Source of the DNA: Anaerorudis sp964444915
Lineage (GTDB): Bacteria > Bacteroidota > Bacteroidia > Bacteroidales > Dysgonomonadaceae
Assembly (NCBI GenBank): GCA_964444915.1
Contig: CAYUIY010000010.1
Coordinates: 1 to 36,335 of the forward strand
Reading direction: 5' to 3'
Length of the DNA: 36,335 nucleotides
The notes under the pieces are model-generated. The model worked only from the letters and a program-made list of their open reading frames with translations. It did no database searches and was not told the origin of the DNA. Each line of letters opens with the position of its first letter. The stretch's first letter is position 1. Positions 1 to 8,671 of the stretch are shown in pieces. Position numbers and translations under genes: made by a program.

Positions 1-926
1 TGACGATGAACGACAGCTGGGGATATCAGCATAACGACCATAACTACAAGACCCCCTATCAGTTGATATGGACCTTTGTGGACTGCATCAGCAAGGGCGG
101 CAATCTGTTGTTGGATGTTGGTCCAAAGGAAGATGGCACACTTCCTCAAGAAGAAATCGATATTCTCAACGCTTTTGGCCGATGGACGTCCAAACATCAA
201 GAAGCCATTTACGGAACACGAAAAGGCATACCCGAAGGTCACTTTTTCGGCCCAACCGCATTGAGCAAAAACAGCCGGACCCTTTATCTCTACATCGACC
301 ATTTTCCCACTGCACCAATTTGTATCAAAGGACTCGATTCGGAAATAAAAAATGTCCGCATTGTGGGTAGCAAAGTCAAGCCGGCAATTGAAAAGGAAAA
401 CACCACAGGAACACTATATATTTCGATTCCCGAAAATGCCGCAGATCCGATAATGACGGTAGTAGCCATCGATTTTACCGAACCGTTAAAATTAAAAACC
501 CCATCAGAAGAAACCTCCTTAACCCAATCGTTTATCGATTATCTTCAACAAGATAAGCAATGGGTAGATAAACACATCCCCTTAGTCGGCAATTGGCAAA
601 AAGGGATTTCCACCCTTCACTACGCCGGCCCTTCCATGCTTTCCGAAGACAAGACCATCCTGTATTTGTTGATTAACGGCAAACCCAACGGTCCATTGGT
701 GGTGAAAGGCCTAAAAAATCCCATCAACCGCATATGGGTGGTTGGAAACGCCACCAAATTGCATCATCGAATAGTTGGAAAACTCTACTGGAGCCAAGTT
801 CCCGGTATTGTCTATATCGATGTGCCCGAAAGGGTGCTCGATCCGCGCGGTACGGTAATAGCCGTATTGCTCGACGGACCCATTTCTCTTTATACCGAAG
901 AAGGGCAAGTGATCGAAAATAATTAA
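1..926 (+). CDS. alpha-L-fucosidase, GH29 family (5' end outside window)
   Basis: Partial gene: the reading frame is open from the first bases (codon frame starting at base 3), so its start lies upstream. The visible part begins with TMNDSWGY and continues with GGNLLLDVGPKEDGTLP, which together are typical of the end of the GH29 catalytic barrel; the catalytic nucleophile and acid/base are not in view. The family hydrolyses terminal alpha-L-fucosides by a retaining mechanism, usually in the periplasm. The C-terminal part is unusual: two consecutive segments (about 80-160 and 200-297, counted from the Met at base 6) share the pattern GP..LS....LYL.I..P...I..KGL followed by YI..PE...DP..TV.A, so the C-terminal beta-sandwich appears duplicated. 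It is followed after 25 bp by the next gene on the same strand, probably in one operon. Family call is firm; linkage specificity cannot be told. Confidence 0.88.
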   Translation, partial: TMNDSWGYQHNDHNYKTPYQLIWTFVDCISKGGNLLLDVGPKEDGTLPQEEIDILNAFGRWTSKHQEAIYGTRKGIPEGHFFGPTALSKNSRTLYLYIDHFPTAPICIKGLDSEIKNVRIVGSKVKPAIEKENTTGTLYISIPENAADPIMTVVAIDFTEPLKLKTPSEETSLTQSFIDYLQQDKQWVDKHIPLVGNWQKGISTLHYAGPSMLSEDKTILYLLINGKPNGPLVVKGLKNPINRIWVVGNATKLHHRIVGKLYWSQVPGIVYIDVPERVLDPRGTVIAVLLDGPISLYTEEGQVIENN

Positions 927-951
927 CACCAATAAACAAAAATTTAAAAAA

Positions 952-2043
952 ATGCAAAAAACACTTATTCTCCTTTTATCACTGATGACGGCTTCGTTTG
1001 GTGTTCAAGCAAAAAAAATACCGGTGCATGCCTGGTTGGGCGGTCCGGGAAAAGCCACCGACAACGAAATTGCCGCTTATTTTGCCGATCTCAAAGCCAA
1101 AGGGATCGATGCCCTGATGTACAATGGGGGACATGACCCCGCTACGTATGAACGCGTGGGAAAATTAGCCCATGAAGCCGGACTTGAATTTCATGCCTGG
1201 ATTCCCGCAATGGTACAAGCCTACTCCAACAAATTGGATTCCTCATGGTACGCCGTCAACGCTCGGGGCGAATCGGCCCTCACCCATCCGGCATACGTTC
1301 CCCATTACACTTTCCTTTGTCCTGAACGCGAAGAAGTTTACCGGTTTCTGGAAGAATTGTATGTCCATATTGCCAACGTGCCCTATGTCGATGGGATTCA
1401 CTTGGATTATATCCGTTTCCCCGATGTGATTCTTGCCCGCGGATTATGGAAAAAGTACAACCTCGTGATGGATCGCGAATATCCGCAATTCGACTACTGC
1501 TATTGCGATTCGTGTGTTGCTCATTTCAAAGCGCAAACCGGCATCGATATCCGTCAAGTGAAAGATCCTTCTGCCGTTCCCGAATGGAAACAGTTTCGTT
1601 ACGATCAGATCACCCGAATCGTCAACCGACTGGCCGATGCCGTCCACAAAGAAGGAAAAACAATATCGGCAGCCGTATTTCCGGGTCCTTCGATAGCCAA
1701 AAAAATCGTACGCCAAGAATGGAATAAATGGAACCTGGACGCTTTTTATCCCATGAATTACAACGATTTTTATCTTGAAGATGTCCGTTGGATCGGAAAA
1801 ATCACCAAAGAAGAAGTGAAAGCAGTCCAAGGAAGAAGCAAGGTATACAGCGGTTTATTCATCTGCCCCAATCCTGCCAATAAGGTTTTTGAGCCGGATC
1901 CCGAAAATCATGGTTTAACACCCAAAGAACTGGGAAAAGCCATCAAGGCATCCATAAAAAATGGAGCAACCGGCATCTGTTTGTTCACACCCGGCCGAAT
2001 GACCGATGAACATTGGAAAATATTTGTCAAAGCCATTCACTGA
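952..2043 (+). CDS. GHL10-type (family 10-like) putative glycoside hydrolase, exported
   Basis: A 363-residue protein with a cleavable signal peptide (MQKTLILLLSLMTASFGVQA, then KKIPVHAWLGG). The body reads as a single TIM barrel. VDGIHLDYIRFPD around residue 144 is the hallmark of the glycosyl-hydrolase-like 10 (DUF187/GHL10) group, and the later FYPMNYNDFY and GLFICPNPANK segments fit later barrel strands. Members are presumed glycosidases, but substrates are mostly unknown, so no substrate is assigned. The start is chosen because it gives a complete signal peptide and lies 25 bp after the GH29 stop. The next gene starts about 31 bp after this stop. The three + strand genes probably form one glycan-degrading operon separate from the PUL on the opposite strand. 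Confidence 0.75.
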   Translation: MQKTLILLLSLMTASFGVQAKKIPVHAWLGGPGKATDNEIAAYFADLKAKGIDALMYNGGHDPATYERVGKLAHEAGLEFHAWIPAMVQAYSNKLDSSWYAVNARGESALTHPAYVPHYTFLCPEREEVYRFLEELYVHIANVPYVDGIHLDYIRFPDVILARGLWKKYNLVMDREYPQFDYCYCDSCVAHFKAQTGIDIRQVKDPSAVPEWKQFRYDQITRIVNRLADAVHKEGKTISAAVFPGPSIAKKIVRQEWNKWNLDAFYPMNYNDFYLEDVRWIGKITKEEVKAVQGRSKVYSGLFICPNPANKVFEPDPENHGLTPKELGKAIKASIKNGATGICLFTPGRMTDEHWKIFVKAIH

Positions 2044-2074
2044 TCCATCCGGATTCCTATCGCTCATGTCAAAA

Positions 2075-3871
2075 ATGAAAAATAAAATTATGAAAGTATC
2101 AACTCCATTTAACCGCTTGGCGGTATGCATCGTGTTAGGATTAACGGTTTTAAACCCTATCTCGTGTGAAAACAAACAACCCAAAAAAACGTGTTTCAAT
2201 TTTGCAGAAATGCCCGACCCCACAAACGACACGCTATCCGACTGGTCGGATGTACCTTCCGGTTTGCAGGCTGCATTTATAAACATCGACGACAAGCTGC
2301 CTAAATCGGTAGCACCCCGTGTGCCACTCATCAAGAATGCAACGGTTACCGGTTGGAAAGGAGAAAAAGTGTCGTCTCAACTGCTTTTATGGTCGGCAGA
2401 AAATACCCCTCAGATAGCATTGGCGTTTACCGACTTCGAGTCGGGTGAAAACAAACTGCCGGCATCGGTTGCCCAGGCGCGGTTTGTGCGTTATGTAATG
2501 ACCGATGAGTTTGGTCCCGGTTGCGGTTACCGCAAACCGGAAGATTTTGCGGCCTCACTTGCACCGGATATGCTCGATAACCTGGAGTGCTTCGATATGG
2601 AAGCAAAAACCGCAAGGCCGGTCTGGCTTACCTTTAAGATCCCCTCCGATGCTGTTGCCGGCAACTATAAAGGTAAGTTGAAGCTGTATGCCAACAACCG
2701 TTTGGTGGAGGATTTCGAAATTGAACTGAATGTTATAGACCAAGTGCTTCCCGAACCATCGGAATGGGTATATCACCTCGATCTGTGGCAGCATCCTTCG
2801 GCCGTTGCGCGAGTACACGATTTGCAACTTTGGAGCGATGCCCATTTCGAAAAGATGAAACCGTTGATGAAAATGCTGGCCGATGCAGGACAGAAAGTAA
2901 TTACCGCAACACTGAACAAAGATCCCTGGAACCATCAGTGTTACGATGCGTATGCCGATATGATTATCTGGACGAAAAACAGGGATGGAAGCTGGAGTTA
3001 CGACTACACCGTTTTCGATAAATGGGTACAATTTATGATGGATCTGGGTATCGATAAAATGATCAATTGTTACTCGTTGCTCACTTGGAACAACCAACTG
3101 CATTATAATGATGAGAAAAAAGGCGAATTGGTAACCGTAGAGCTGGATGCCCAATCGAAAGAATATGCGGAACTGTGGACCCCGTTCTTGAAAGATTTCA
3201 GCCGGCATCTTCGCAGCAAAGGATGGTTGGAGAAAACCAATATAGCCATGGACGAACGTGCACCCGCCGATATGCAGGCTGCGTTGAAAATATTGGAAAA
3301 CGCTGCTCCGGAACTGGGTATTGCTTTGGCCGACAATCACAAGAGCTACCGACAATATCCGTGGATAAAAGATATCAGCGTGGGAGTCGGCAACATTGTT
3401 CCCAAGGAAGAAATCGCCGCTAGGAGAGCCAAAGGGCTGGTCACCACCTATTATGTGTGTTGTTCCGACAAATTCCCCAACATGTTTACCTTCTCCGCCT
3501 CGGCAGAATCGGTTTATGCAGCATGGCATGCCGTTGCTGCCGATTTCGACGGTTTTCTGCGCTGGGCCTACAACTCGTGGGTCGAAAACCCGTTGATCGA
3601 TTCGCGCTTCAGAACCTGGCCTGCGGGTGATACGTATATCGTCTATCCCGATGCGCGAAGTTCTATCCGCTTCGAGCGGCTGGTGGAAGGTATTCAGGAT
3701 GCAGAAAAAATCCGCATATTGCGTAAAAAATACGCGGAAGAAAATACACCCGAATCATTGGCTAAACTCAACCGAATGGAAGAAGCTATCGCGTATTTCA
3801 TCACGCTTGAACCCTCTGCCGATTGGCCGAATCGATTGAATGAAGCCAAGAAGTTGCTCAATGAAATCTAA
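2075..3871 (+). CDS. DUF4091 / GH123-like glycoside hydrolase domain lipoprotein
   Basis: About 598 residues from ATG 2075; ATG 2090 is also possible. The frame stays open upstream into the preceding gene, but a start there would put extra residues before the signal sequence. The N-terminus has a lipoprotein-like signal ending LTVLNPISC followed by ENKQ, so the product is probably membrane anchored. An N-terminal beta-sandwich (through VIDQVLPEPSEW) precedes a barrel domain with VYHLDLWQHP, and the C-terminal part has the DUF4091 signature FDGFLRWAYNSW...DSRFRTWPAGDTYIVYPD. IAMDERAPADM carries adjacent Asp-Glu, as in the substrate-assisted Asp/Glu pair of GH123 N-acetyl-beta-galactosaminidases. 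This suggests action on a GalNAc-like sugar but does not prove it. It is the last gene of the + strand group and converges on the GH2 gene. Confidence 0.78.
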   Translation: MKNKIMKVSTPFNRLAVCIVLGLTVLNPISCENKQPKKTCFNFAEMPDPTNDTLSDWSDVPSGLQAAFINIDDKLPKSVAPRVPLIKNATVTGWKGEKVSSQLLLWSAENTPQIALAFTDFESGENKLPASVAQARFVRYVMTDEFGPGCGYRKPEDFAASLAPDMLDNLECFDMEAKTARPVWLTFKIPSDAVAGNYKGKLKLYANNRLVEDFEIELNVIDQVLPEPSEWVYHLDLWQHPSAVARVHDLQLWSDAHFEKMKPLMKMLADAGQKVITATLNKDPWNHQCYDAYADMIIWTKNRDGSWSYDYTVFDKWVQFMMDLGIDKMINCYSLLTWNNQLHYNDEKKGELVTVELDAQSKEYAELWTPFLKDFSRHLRSKGWLEKTNIAMDERAPADMQAALKILENAAPELGIALADNHKSYRQYPWIKDISVGVGNIVPKEEIAARRAKGLVTTYYVCCSDKFPNMFTFSASAESVYAAWHAVAADFDGFLRWAYNSWVENPLIDSRFRTWPAGDTYIVYPDARSSIRFERLVEGIQDAEKIRILRKKYAEENTPESLAKLNRMEEAIAYFITLEPSADWPNRLNEAKKLLNEI

Positions 3872-4040
3872 CTTCATTAGAAAAATAGCGCATACACAGA
3901 CACTCTTTGGAGTAAATTCTACGAAATCATGTATTTTCCTTGGCTCTTGTAGCGAAGTAAGCCTTTCTACAGTTCAGCATAAAAATGGAAAATTTAAACG
4001 CTGTTATTTGAATCTATAAGAAAAATATATTAAGTCCGCA

Positions 4041-4077
4041 ATTGCGATAGGGGCAACATTTTGACCCCTACCGCAAT
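4041..4077. repeat. inverted repeat / hairpin (13-bp arms, one mismatch)
   Basis: Arms 4041-4053 (ATTGCGATAGGGG) and 4065-4077 (CCCCTACCGCAAT) pair at 12 of 13 positions around an 11-nt loop. The stem is GC-rich in an AT-rich gap. It lies 170 bp after the DUF4091 stop and could be a transcription terminator or a stabilising 3' hairpin, but no T-tract follows on the + strand. Confidence 0.55.
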
Positions 4078-4381
4078 CATCAACTAAAATTGGAGTTAGC
4101 CAAAAGGAATTTATAGCGAATATGGAAATGAAATTAGAAAAGCTATAACGGAATGTCGAATATAGCCTTATTGAATAGATGAGATCGATTGGTATGTCCA
4201 CAGCATCCGAATTCAACTTCAAGAAGTTGATGAACAAATGGGAGTCATCATCTCAATTCTTTTTGGAACAGATATTCTTGTTTTTTAAAAATACGATATA
4301 GGATGGACCGAATGAAAATAAATTTACAATCAAAAGAATAATGGGCTTCTTGAAGATCAACTAAGTGATTCGATTCGAAAC

Positions 4382-4428
4382 TATTATTCTCTGTAATACC
4401 CTATAGATAAGCATTACAGAGAATAATA
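4382..4428. terminator. perfect 16-bp inverted repeat, candidate bidirectional terminator
   Basis: Arms 4382-4397 (TATTATTCTCTGTAAT) and 4413-4428 are exact reverse complements with a 15-nt loop. It lies 55 bp past the GH2 stop on the - strand, and downstream of DUF4091 on the + strand. It is well placed to end the long PUL transcript. The stem is AT-rich and lacks a classical long U-run, so a terminator role is inference; an end scar of a mobile element is the alternative. Confidence 0.5.
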
Positions 4429-4482
4429 TCAATACTTTTGACCACTACACCTAAATATACTATTCTGACAATTTGTTGAATT

Positions 4483-7317
4483 TTACTTAATTATTTTTTT
4501 CAACATATCTAAATTTATCGGAACAGAAGGGTTAAATTGATCGCTTTGCATATATGTGATCAAACTGGTTTTTAATTGCCGAGCCTCTGGTCGGACAGAA
4601 AGATTATTTATAAGATCCGTACCGCATACCAAAATACTTCCCTCACCTACTTTAGCCTCGAAAATCAACGCCAGTCGACGGTTAGTCACCCAATCGTCAA
4701 TAATCCGAACAATAGGTTTCAATTCTACCGGTAATGAATCCAATTGAATGGCATCGGCATGAGTTACGGCATCCCACCATTGCCAATTCGAATGGTACTC
4801 GGAAGGGAATAATTTTAAAGCGGGATGTTCAGGATTACACAAAATTCCGAGAGTGTGAGGTTTCTGGTTTCCAGTCCAGGCCGTATTCCAAAAAATACTC
4901 GAGAAACCAACCCCTACGTTTCCGCCCATTTCCGGAGACACCTTACCTTTACCGAGACTGAGCAATACCTTTCCGCCATTCTGTAAATATTCCAAAGTGG
5001 ATCTGTCGAGATTCTCAACCACTTTAATATCCGCCAATTCAATTTCCTGATCGTCAGGATAAACCCAAATATCCCACGAGTTTTCAAAATCACCTACTTT
5101 TATAATAAGCGTAAGTTTCCTAGGCCTGTTTTCTCTTTCAAATGGATAAACAATGCTCCCCAATGAAATAGCATTCCCGATAGGAATGTCCCGTTGGCCC
5201 AGTTCCCCTTTCGCTACTATTTTACCGTCTTGAGCAAGCTGCCACGTTGGATTAATGGCCAGAAGAGGTTTTTCGCCAAAATGAGCCACCTCAATAGTAG
5301 CGGTCATTGTTTCACCTTCAGTAAATATTCGTTTTTCAAGTCGAACCAGCGGAACAGTAGCATTACAAAATTGCCGGTATTCTTTGGGCGAAATATAACC
5401 TTTTTCCTCCCAGAAAGGATCCAATACTCCTACCAATGCTGTCCCCTGACCAGGGAAATCATGTAAATCGAGTAACTGAAATCCGGCAAAACCGGGAGTA
5501 CGAAGGGCTGCTTCAATTTCTGCCTTGTAACATAAAGCTTGTAACTTTCCGGATGCCAGCAAAAAACTGTCAGCTAAATGTTCCATATGATGAGCTCCTA
5601 AACTTTCACGAAAAATTTCGAAGTTTTTAGGTTTCAATACACCGGTATATTTGGCTGTTTCTTTAAAATTGGGATATACGCACCATTGCCCTATTTCGTG
5701 ACTTATCACCGGTTTCCCGTCGCCCGGTAATTTTTTCGACCAATCATAATCCGTCCGGGGTGGCTCAGCATTAATAATGCTATTTAACTCTTCACCCCAT
5801 CCTTGAATTCGTGGCCTCGGAATATTATGATAATCATTTACTTCCAATTCAGGCCAGCCGGCAGCGCTCGTATATACCCTACGATTGTCCGTTTCTTTCC
5901 AATAAGTGACAAACTCTGTAAGAAACTCACTGTGATGAGGCCCTCCCGGTTCATTCCCGTAAGCCATCATTACAAATGAAGGATGATTGCCATAAGCTTT
6001 TACGATGCGCTTGCTTTCATCCCAAATATATTGATCGACAGGCAAACCGCTCCCCAATTGGGTACTTTGATTAGCCCAGGAGGAACATTCTACTTGCAAG
6101 TAAACGCCCATCTCGTCGGCAACATCAAAAGCTGCCTCAGGCGGACACCATGAATGAAAACGAACATGATTCAAACCATGTGCTTTCACCGCACTGTAAA
6201 TCTTTCTCCAGTATTCTGGACCTGTCGGAGGATACCCTGTCTTTGGAAAAATGGCGCATTCCAACGTACCCCTAAGAAAAACCGGTCGACCATTAACAAC
6301 AAAACGTGTTCCATTCACTTTAAATTCCCTCAAGCCAAAATCAACCTTATGCTCATCTACCTCCTTCCCTGATTTCAGGGTTAAAAAAAGCTCGTAGACG
6401 TTGGGATTAAACTCATCCCAAGGCAGTGCATTTTCACCCAAGGAATACCCCATCTTTATCTCGTTTTCACCTGGAGTCAGGTGAAATTCCCATGATTTTC
6501 TTTCCGTTTTCTCTCCTGTCTTCTTGAGCTGAGCATAAACGGTGAAAATTGCTGTCCGTTCCTTCGGCAAAGTGTTATTTACCGTTGCTCTTATTTTTAT
6601 AGCTTTACTTTCGATATCAGGAAACACTTCTACATTTTCAAATCGTATCTTGCCTGTTGGATTCAGCGAAATATCACCCACAATCCCGTTCCAGTTGGTT
6701 TGGGTATGATCCGTAATACTGTGTGAATTTACCCCTACATCAATATCCTTTATTCTGTTATCAATACGGATAGTGAACACGTTTTCGCCAACCTTAAGAT
6801 GAGGGGAAACTGTAAAAACATGTGGCGTTGCCAAACTGTTTTGAGTGCCTTCCAACGCGCCGTTTACCCATACCGTCGATTCCCAATGCGGCCGTTCCAA
6901 GACTAATCGAACCGTTTTTTCTTCCCAATCTTTCGGAATGATTACTTTCTTCCGATACCAAGCTGCACCGGTATATTTCTTCAAAGGTTGAAGCCAAAAT
7001 GGGAAACGGATACCACCTTTGGGGTCGAGGTAATAAGGAGCATAATTCGGATCTTTATACCACTCCGAATTAAAATTTCCGGTCCATCTTGTTTCTAACG
7101 TAATATCATATCCCTTTCCGTTTTCAACCATCGAACCCGGCAAACGAACCGTTTCCGGTAAAGTGGTCTCATACCATTTTTCCGTTTTACCTCTGTCTTC
7201 AGGATCCATCTGAAATTGCCATTCACCGGAAAGATCGATTCTTTGCAGATGTTGCTGCCCATTAACAGCGAACGACGTCAATAGAAAAAAGAAAAACACA
7301 TAATTAAAATATTTCAT
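4483..7317 (-). CDS. glycoside hydrolase family 2 (beta-galactosidase/beta-glycuronidase-like), exported
   Basis: A 944-residue protein with a signal peptide ending near residue 20 (SFAVNG, then QQHLQ). The GH2 sugar-binding domain follows (about 25-220; TGAAWYRKKVIIP, STVWVNGALEGTQ), then an immunoglobulin-like domain (to about 335) and the TIM barrel. FVMMAYGNEPGG places the acid/base at Glu456, and PVISHEIGQW places the nucleophile at Glu541. Both residues are present, so a retaining exo-beta-glycosidase is expected. A further C-terminal beta-rich domain follows (about 660-944). GH2 covers beta-galactosidases, beta-glucuronidases, beta-mannosidases and arabinopyranosidases; the sequence does not settle which. 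It is the last gene of the PUL, 144 bp downstream of galM. Periplasmic action on imported oligosaccharides is likely. Confidence 0.87.
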   Translation of the reverse strand: MKYFNYVFFFFLLTSFAVNGQQHLQRIDLSGEWQFQMDPEDRGKTEKWYETTLPETVRLPGSMVENGKGYDITLETRWTGNFNSEWYKDPNYAPYYLDPKGGIRFPFWLQPLKKYTGAAWYRKKVIIPKDWEEKTVRLVLERPHWESTVWVNGALEGTQNSLATPHVFTVSPHLKVGENVFTIRIDNRIKDIDVGVNSHSITDHTQTNWNGIVGDISLNPTGKIRFENVEVFPDIESKAIKIRATVNNTLPKERTAIFTVYAQLKKTGEKTERKSWEFHLTPGENEIKMGYSLGENALPWDEFNPNVYELFLTLKSGKEVDEHKVDFGLREFKVNGTRFVVNGRPVFLRGTLECAIFPKTGYPPTGPEYWRKIYSAVKAHGLNHVRFHSWCPPEAAFDVADEMGVYLQVECSSWANQSTQLGSGLPVDQYIWDESKRIVKAYGNHPSFVMMAYGNEPGGPHHSEFLTEFVTYWKETDNRRVYTSAAGWPELEVNDYHNIPRPRIQGWGEELNSIINAEPPRTDYDWSKKLPGDGKPVISHEIGQWCVYPNFKETAKYTGVLKPKNFEIFRESLGAHHMEHLADSFLLASGKLQALCYKAEIEAALRTPGFAGFQLLDLHDFPGQGTALVGVLDPFWEEKGYISPKEYRQFCNATVPLVRLEKRIFTEGETMTATIEVAHFGEKPLLAINPTWQLAQDGKIVAKGELGQRDIPIGNAISLGSIVYPFERENRPRKLTLIIKVGDFENSWDIWVYPDDQEIELADIKVVENLDRSTLEYLQNGGKVLLSLGKGKVSPEMGGNVGVGFSSIFWNTAWTGNQKPHTLGILCNPEHPALKLFPSEYHSNWQWWDAVTHADAIQLDSLPVELKPIVRIIDDWVTNRRLALIFEAKVGEGSILVCGTDLINNLSVRPEARQLKTSLITYMQSDQFNPSVPINLDMLKKIIK

Positions 7318-7461
7318 CGTTTGTATAATTTATGGTGACTGTGCTCAAATTAAAAATTTTGCATTTGAGTAAACTTTTATTTGACGTTTAGTCAACAACA
7401 ATTAATAAAAAACAAAAACAATTAGAATTGATCGAATCACAACTGACACAACTAATCCAAA

Positions 7462-8454
7462 CTACATAAATGAATATACGATCGTTTCATCCCAAATTTT
7501 CCCCGACTTTAAAAAAATATCAGGGAAATCTTTATGATTAGGTGCATCCGGATAATATTGAGCCTCAAGACATAAAGCCCCAAAAGGAGTAAAAGGATGC
7601 GAAAGATAATCTCCTGTATATAGCATACATCCCGACATTGTTGTCAAAACAGACATTTCGATGCCAGATTCTTCTTCTTCAAGTGTGGCAACTTTTTTCA
7701 TTTGTCTACTCTTATCTTTAGCAATAAAATATACATTATATCCTTTGATAAATTCATTCTTTTCTTCCATCATTTTTCCAATTGTTCTTTTCCCATCAAA
7801 ATTGTAAGCAGGATTTTCTTTTATCGACAAAATTTTACCCGTAGGAATAAAATCCTCGCTCATTTCTAAAAATTCTTCGGACTCAATTTTTAATCTATGA
7901 TTCAAAATATTGCTAGAAAAAGAAAAATTGAAATAAGTGTGATTCGTCAAGTTTATAGGCGTGACGCTATCAGTTTCTACCTTGAATTTAATAATAATCT
8001 CATTTTGGTCTGAAAAGGAATATGAGACTACAACTTTAACATTTCCCGGGAAACCTCCTTCGCCATCTTGACTTTCTGTGTATAAAATTATTTCATTCCC
8101 TTGAATATCGTAATTAAATATTTTCTTATGTAATCCTGAAAAACCTCCATGATTGCAATGAATTCCATCATTTTTCTCCAAATAAAAAGTTTTTCCTGCC
8201 AATTTATATGTTGCGAATGAAATCCGATTAGCTACGGGGCCTACCGTGCATCCCAAATAATTTTTATCTGAAAAATAATCGGATATTTCATTATATCTTA
8301 AAACAACATTTCTATAATTCTTGTTTTTATCGGGAACAACAACAGAAATAAGCGTTGCACCATAATTGAGTACCTCAATAAAAGATCCCGTTTTGTTTTT
8401 CGATCGAAACAAAACTATAGAATCATTGAGAGGAACAGTTTGAATTTCACACAT
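7462..8454 (-). CDS. galM: aldose 1-epimerase (galactose mutarotase)
   Basis: A 330-residue cytoplasmic protein of usual family length and no signal peptide. Hallmarks: VANRISFATY (about 75), HCNHGG with His102, DGEGGFPGN (130), INLTNHTYFNF with the catalytic His172, and CLEAQYYPDAPN with the catalytic Glu297. It interconverts alpha and beta anomers of galactose or related aldoses, which feeds hexose released by the PUL enzymes into kinase-dependent catabolism. The start ATG at 8454 opens the sequence MCEIQTVPLNDS; the same 5' end is found again as a broken copy 5 kb upstream (13328-13462). The leader of this gene therefore lies inside a duplicated block, and its upstream context is now the scrap of a GH36 3' end rather than an intact GH36 gene. 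Confidence 0.92.
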   Translation of the reverse strand: MCEIQTVPLNDSIVLFRSKNKTGSFIEVLNYGATLISVVVPDKNKNYRNVVLRYNEISDYFSDKNYLGCTVGPVANRISFATYKLAGKTFYLEKNDGIHCNHGGFSGLHKKIFNYDIQGNEIILYTESQDGEGGFPGNVKVVVSYSFSDQNEIIIKFKVETDSVTPINLTNHTYFNFSFSSNILNHRLKIESEEFLEMSEDFIPTGKILSIKENPAYNFDGKRTIGKMMEEKNEFIKGYNVYFIAKDKSRQMKKVATLEEEESGIEMSVLTTMSGCMLYTGDYLSHPFTPFGALCLEAQYYPDAPNHKDFPDIFLKSGKIWDETIVYSFM

Positions 8455-8668
8455 ATTAAAAATAACTTTAAGCTCATATTTAATTTACATTCATAGGGCC
8501 TGGATTTTCAAAACAACACTCGGTCTGGATAAATTAACAACAGGATTAATCCCTATTTTCAAAAGAAAATCACCAGAGTAAATCTTTCCCGAATCAATAG
8601 GCGAATGCTGATTGCTGTAAAGATTTATTCCCGTTATTCTATACAAATCCCTCTGCCATACAACATGT
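8351..8668. repeat. direct repeat copy A (galM 5' end + GH36 3' end)
   Basis: Bases 8351-8643 align with 13359-13646 with about 10 substitutions and one 5-bp insertion (duplicated ATTTA at about 8480), roughly 96% identity. After 8643 the match continues at 13809 (8644-8668, less conserved), so this copy lacks the 162 bp equivalent to 13647-13808. The block spans the first 34 codons of galM, the spacer, and the end of a GH36 gene. The two copies are in the same orientation, 5,008 bp apart, and bracket the genes at 8672-13331. Confidence 0.93.
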
Positions 8669-8669
8669 A
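8494..8669 (-). pseudogene. 3'-terminal remnant of a GH36 alpha-galactosidase gene
   Basis: Read on the - strand this gives VHVVWQRDLYRITGINLYSN and then matches the last residues of the GH36 protein encoded at 13494-15704, ending in the same VLKIQAL and stop. It lacks 54 codons present in the intact gene, an exactly in-frame deletion. It has no start and no catalytic part. It abuts the GH95 stop (8672-8674) with almost no spacer, which marks a recombination junction. It is a fossil showing that galM once directly followed a GH36 gene. Confidence 0.88.
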
Positions 8670-8671
8670 CC

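Larger units (their letters stand above)
3872..4482. other. gene-poor convergent intergenic region
   Basis: About 610 bp between the stops of two convergent genes. It is clearly AT-richer than the genes to its left. No convincing gene is present: the longest open stretch on the - strand (4004-4237, 77 codons) has no recognisable motif. On the + strand, fragments such as SQKEFIANMEMKLEK are interrupted by stops and could be debris of a dead gene, but I cannot assign them. Two inverted repeats, listed separately, are the only clear structure. The region marks the left border of the AT-rich PUL block. Confidence 0.6.

Noticed and set aside
2555..3529. 324-codon - strand ORF antisense to the DUF4091 gene
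   Set aside because: Lies wholly within a recognised gene and has no recognisable motif.
4004..4237. 77-codon - strand ORF after the DUF4091 gene
   Set aside because: No motif, and it contains the 4041-4077 hairpin; more likely non-coding.
3872..4482. Second copy of the tRNA-Lys 3' end as an att site at the left border of the AT-rich block
   Set aside because: I looked for the T-arm/acceptor sequence and did not find it, so no site-specific integration can be claimed.
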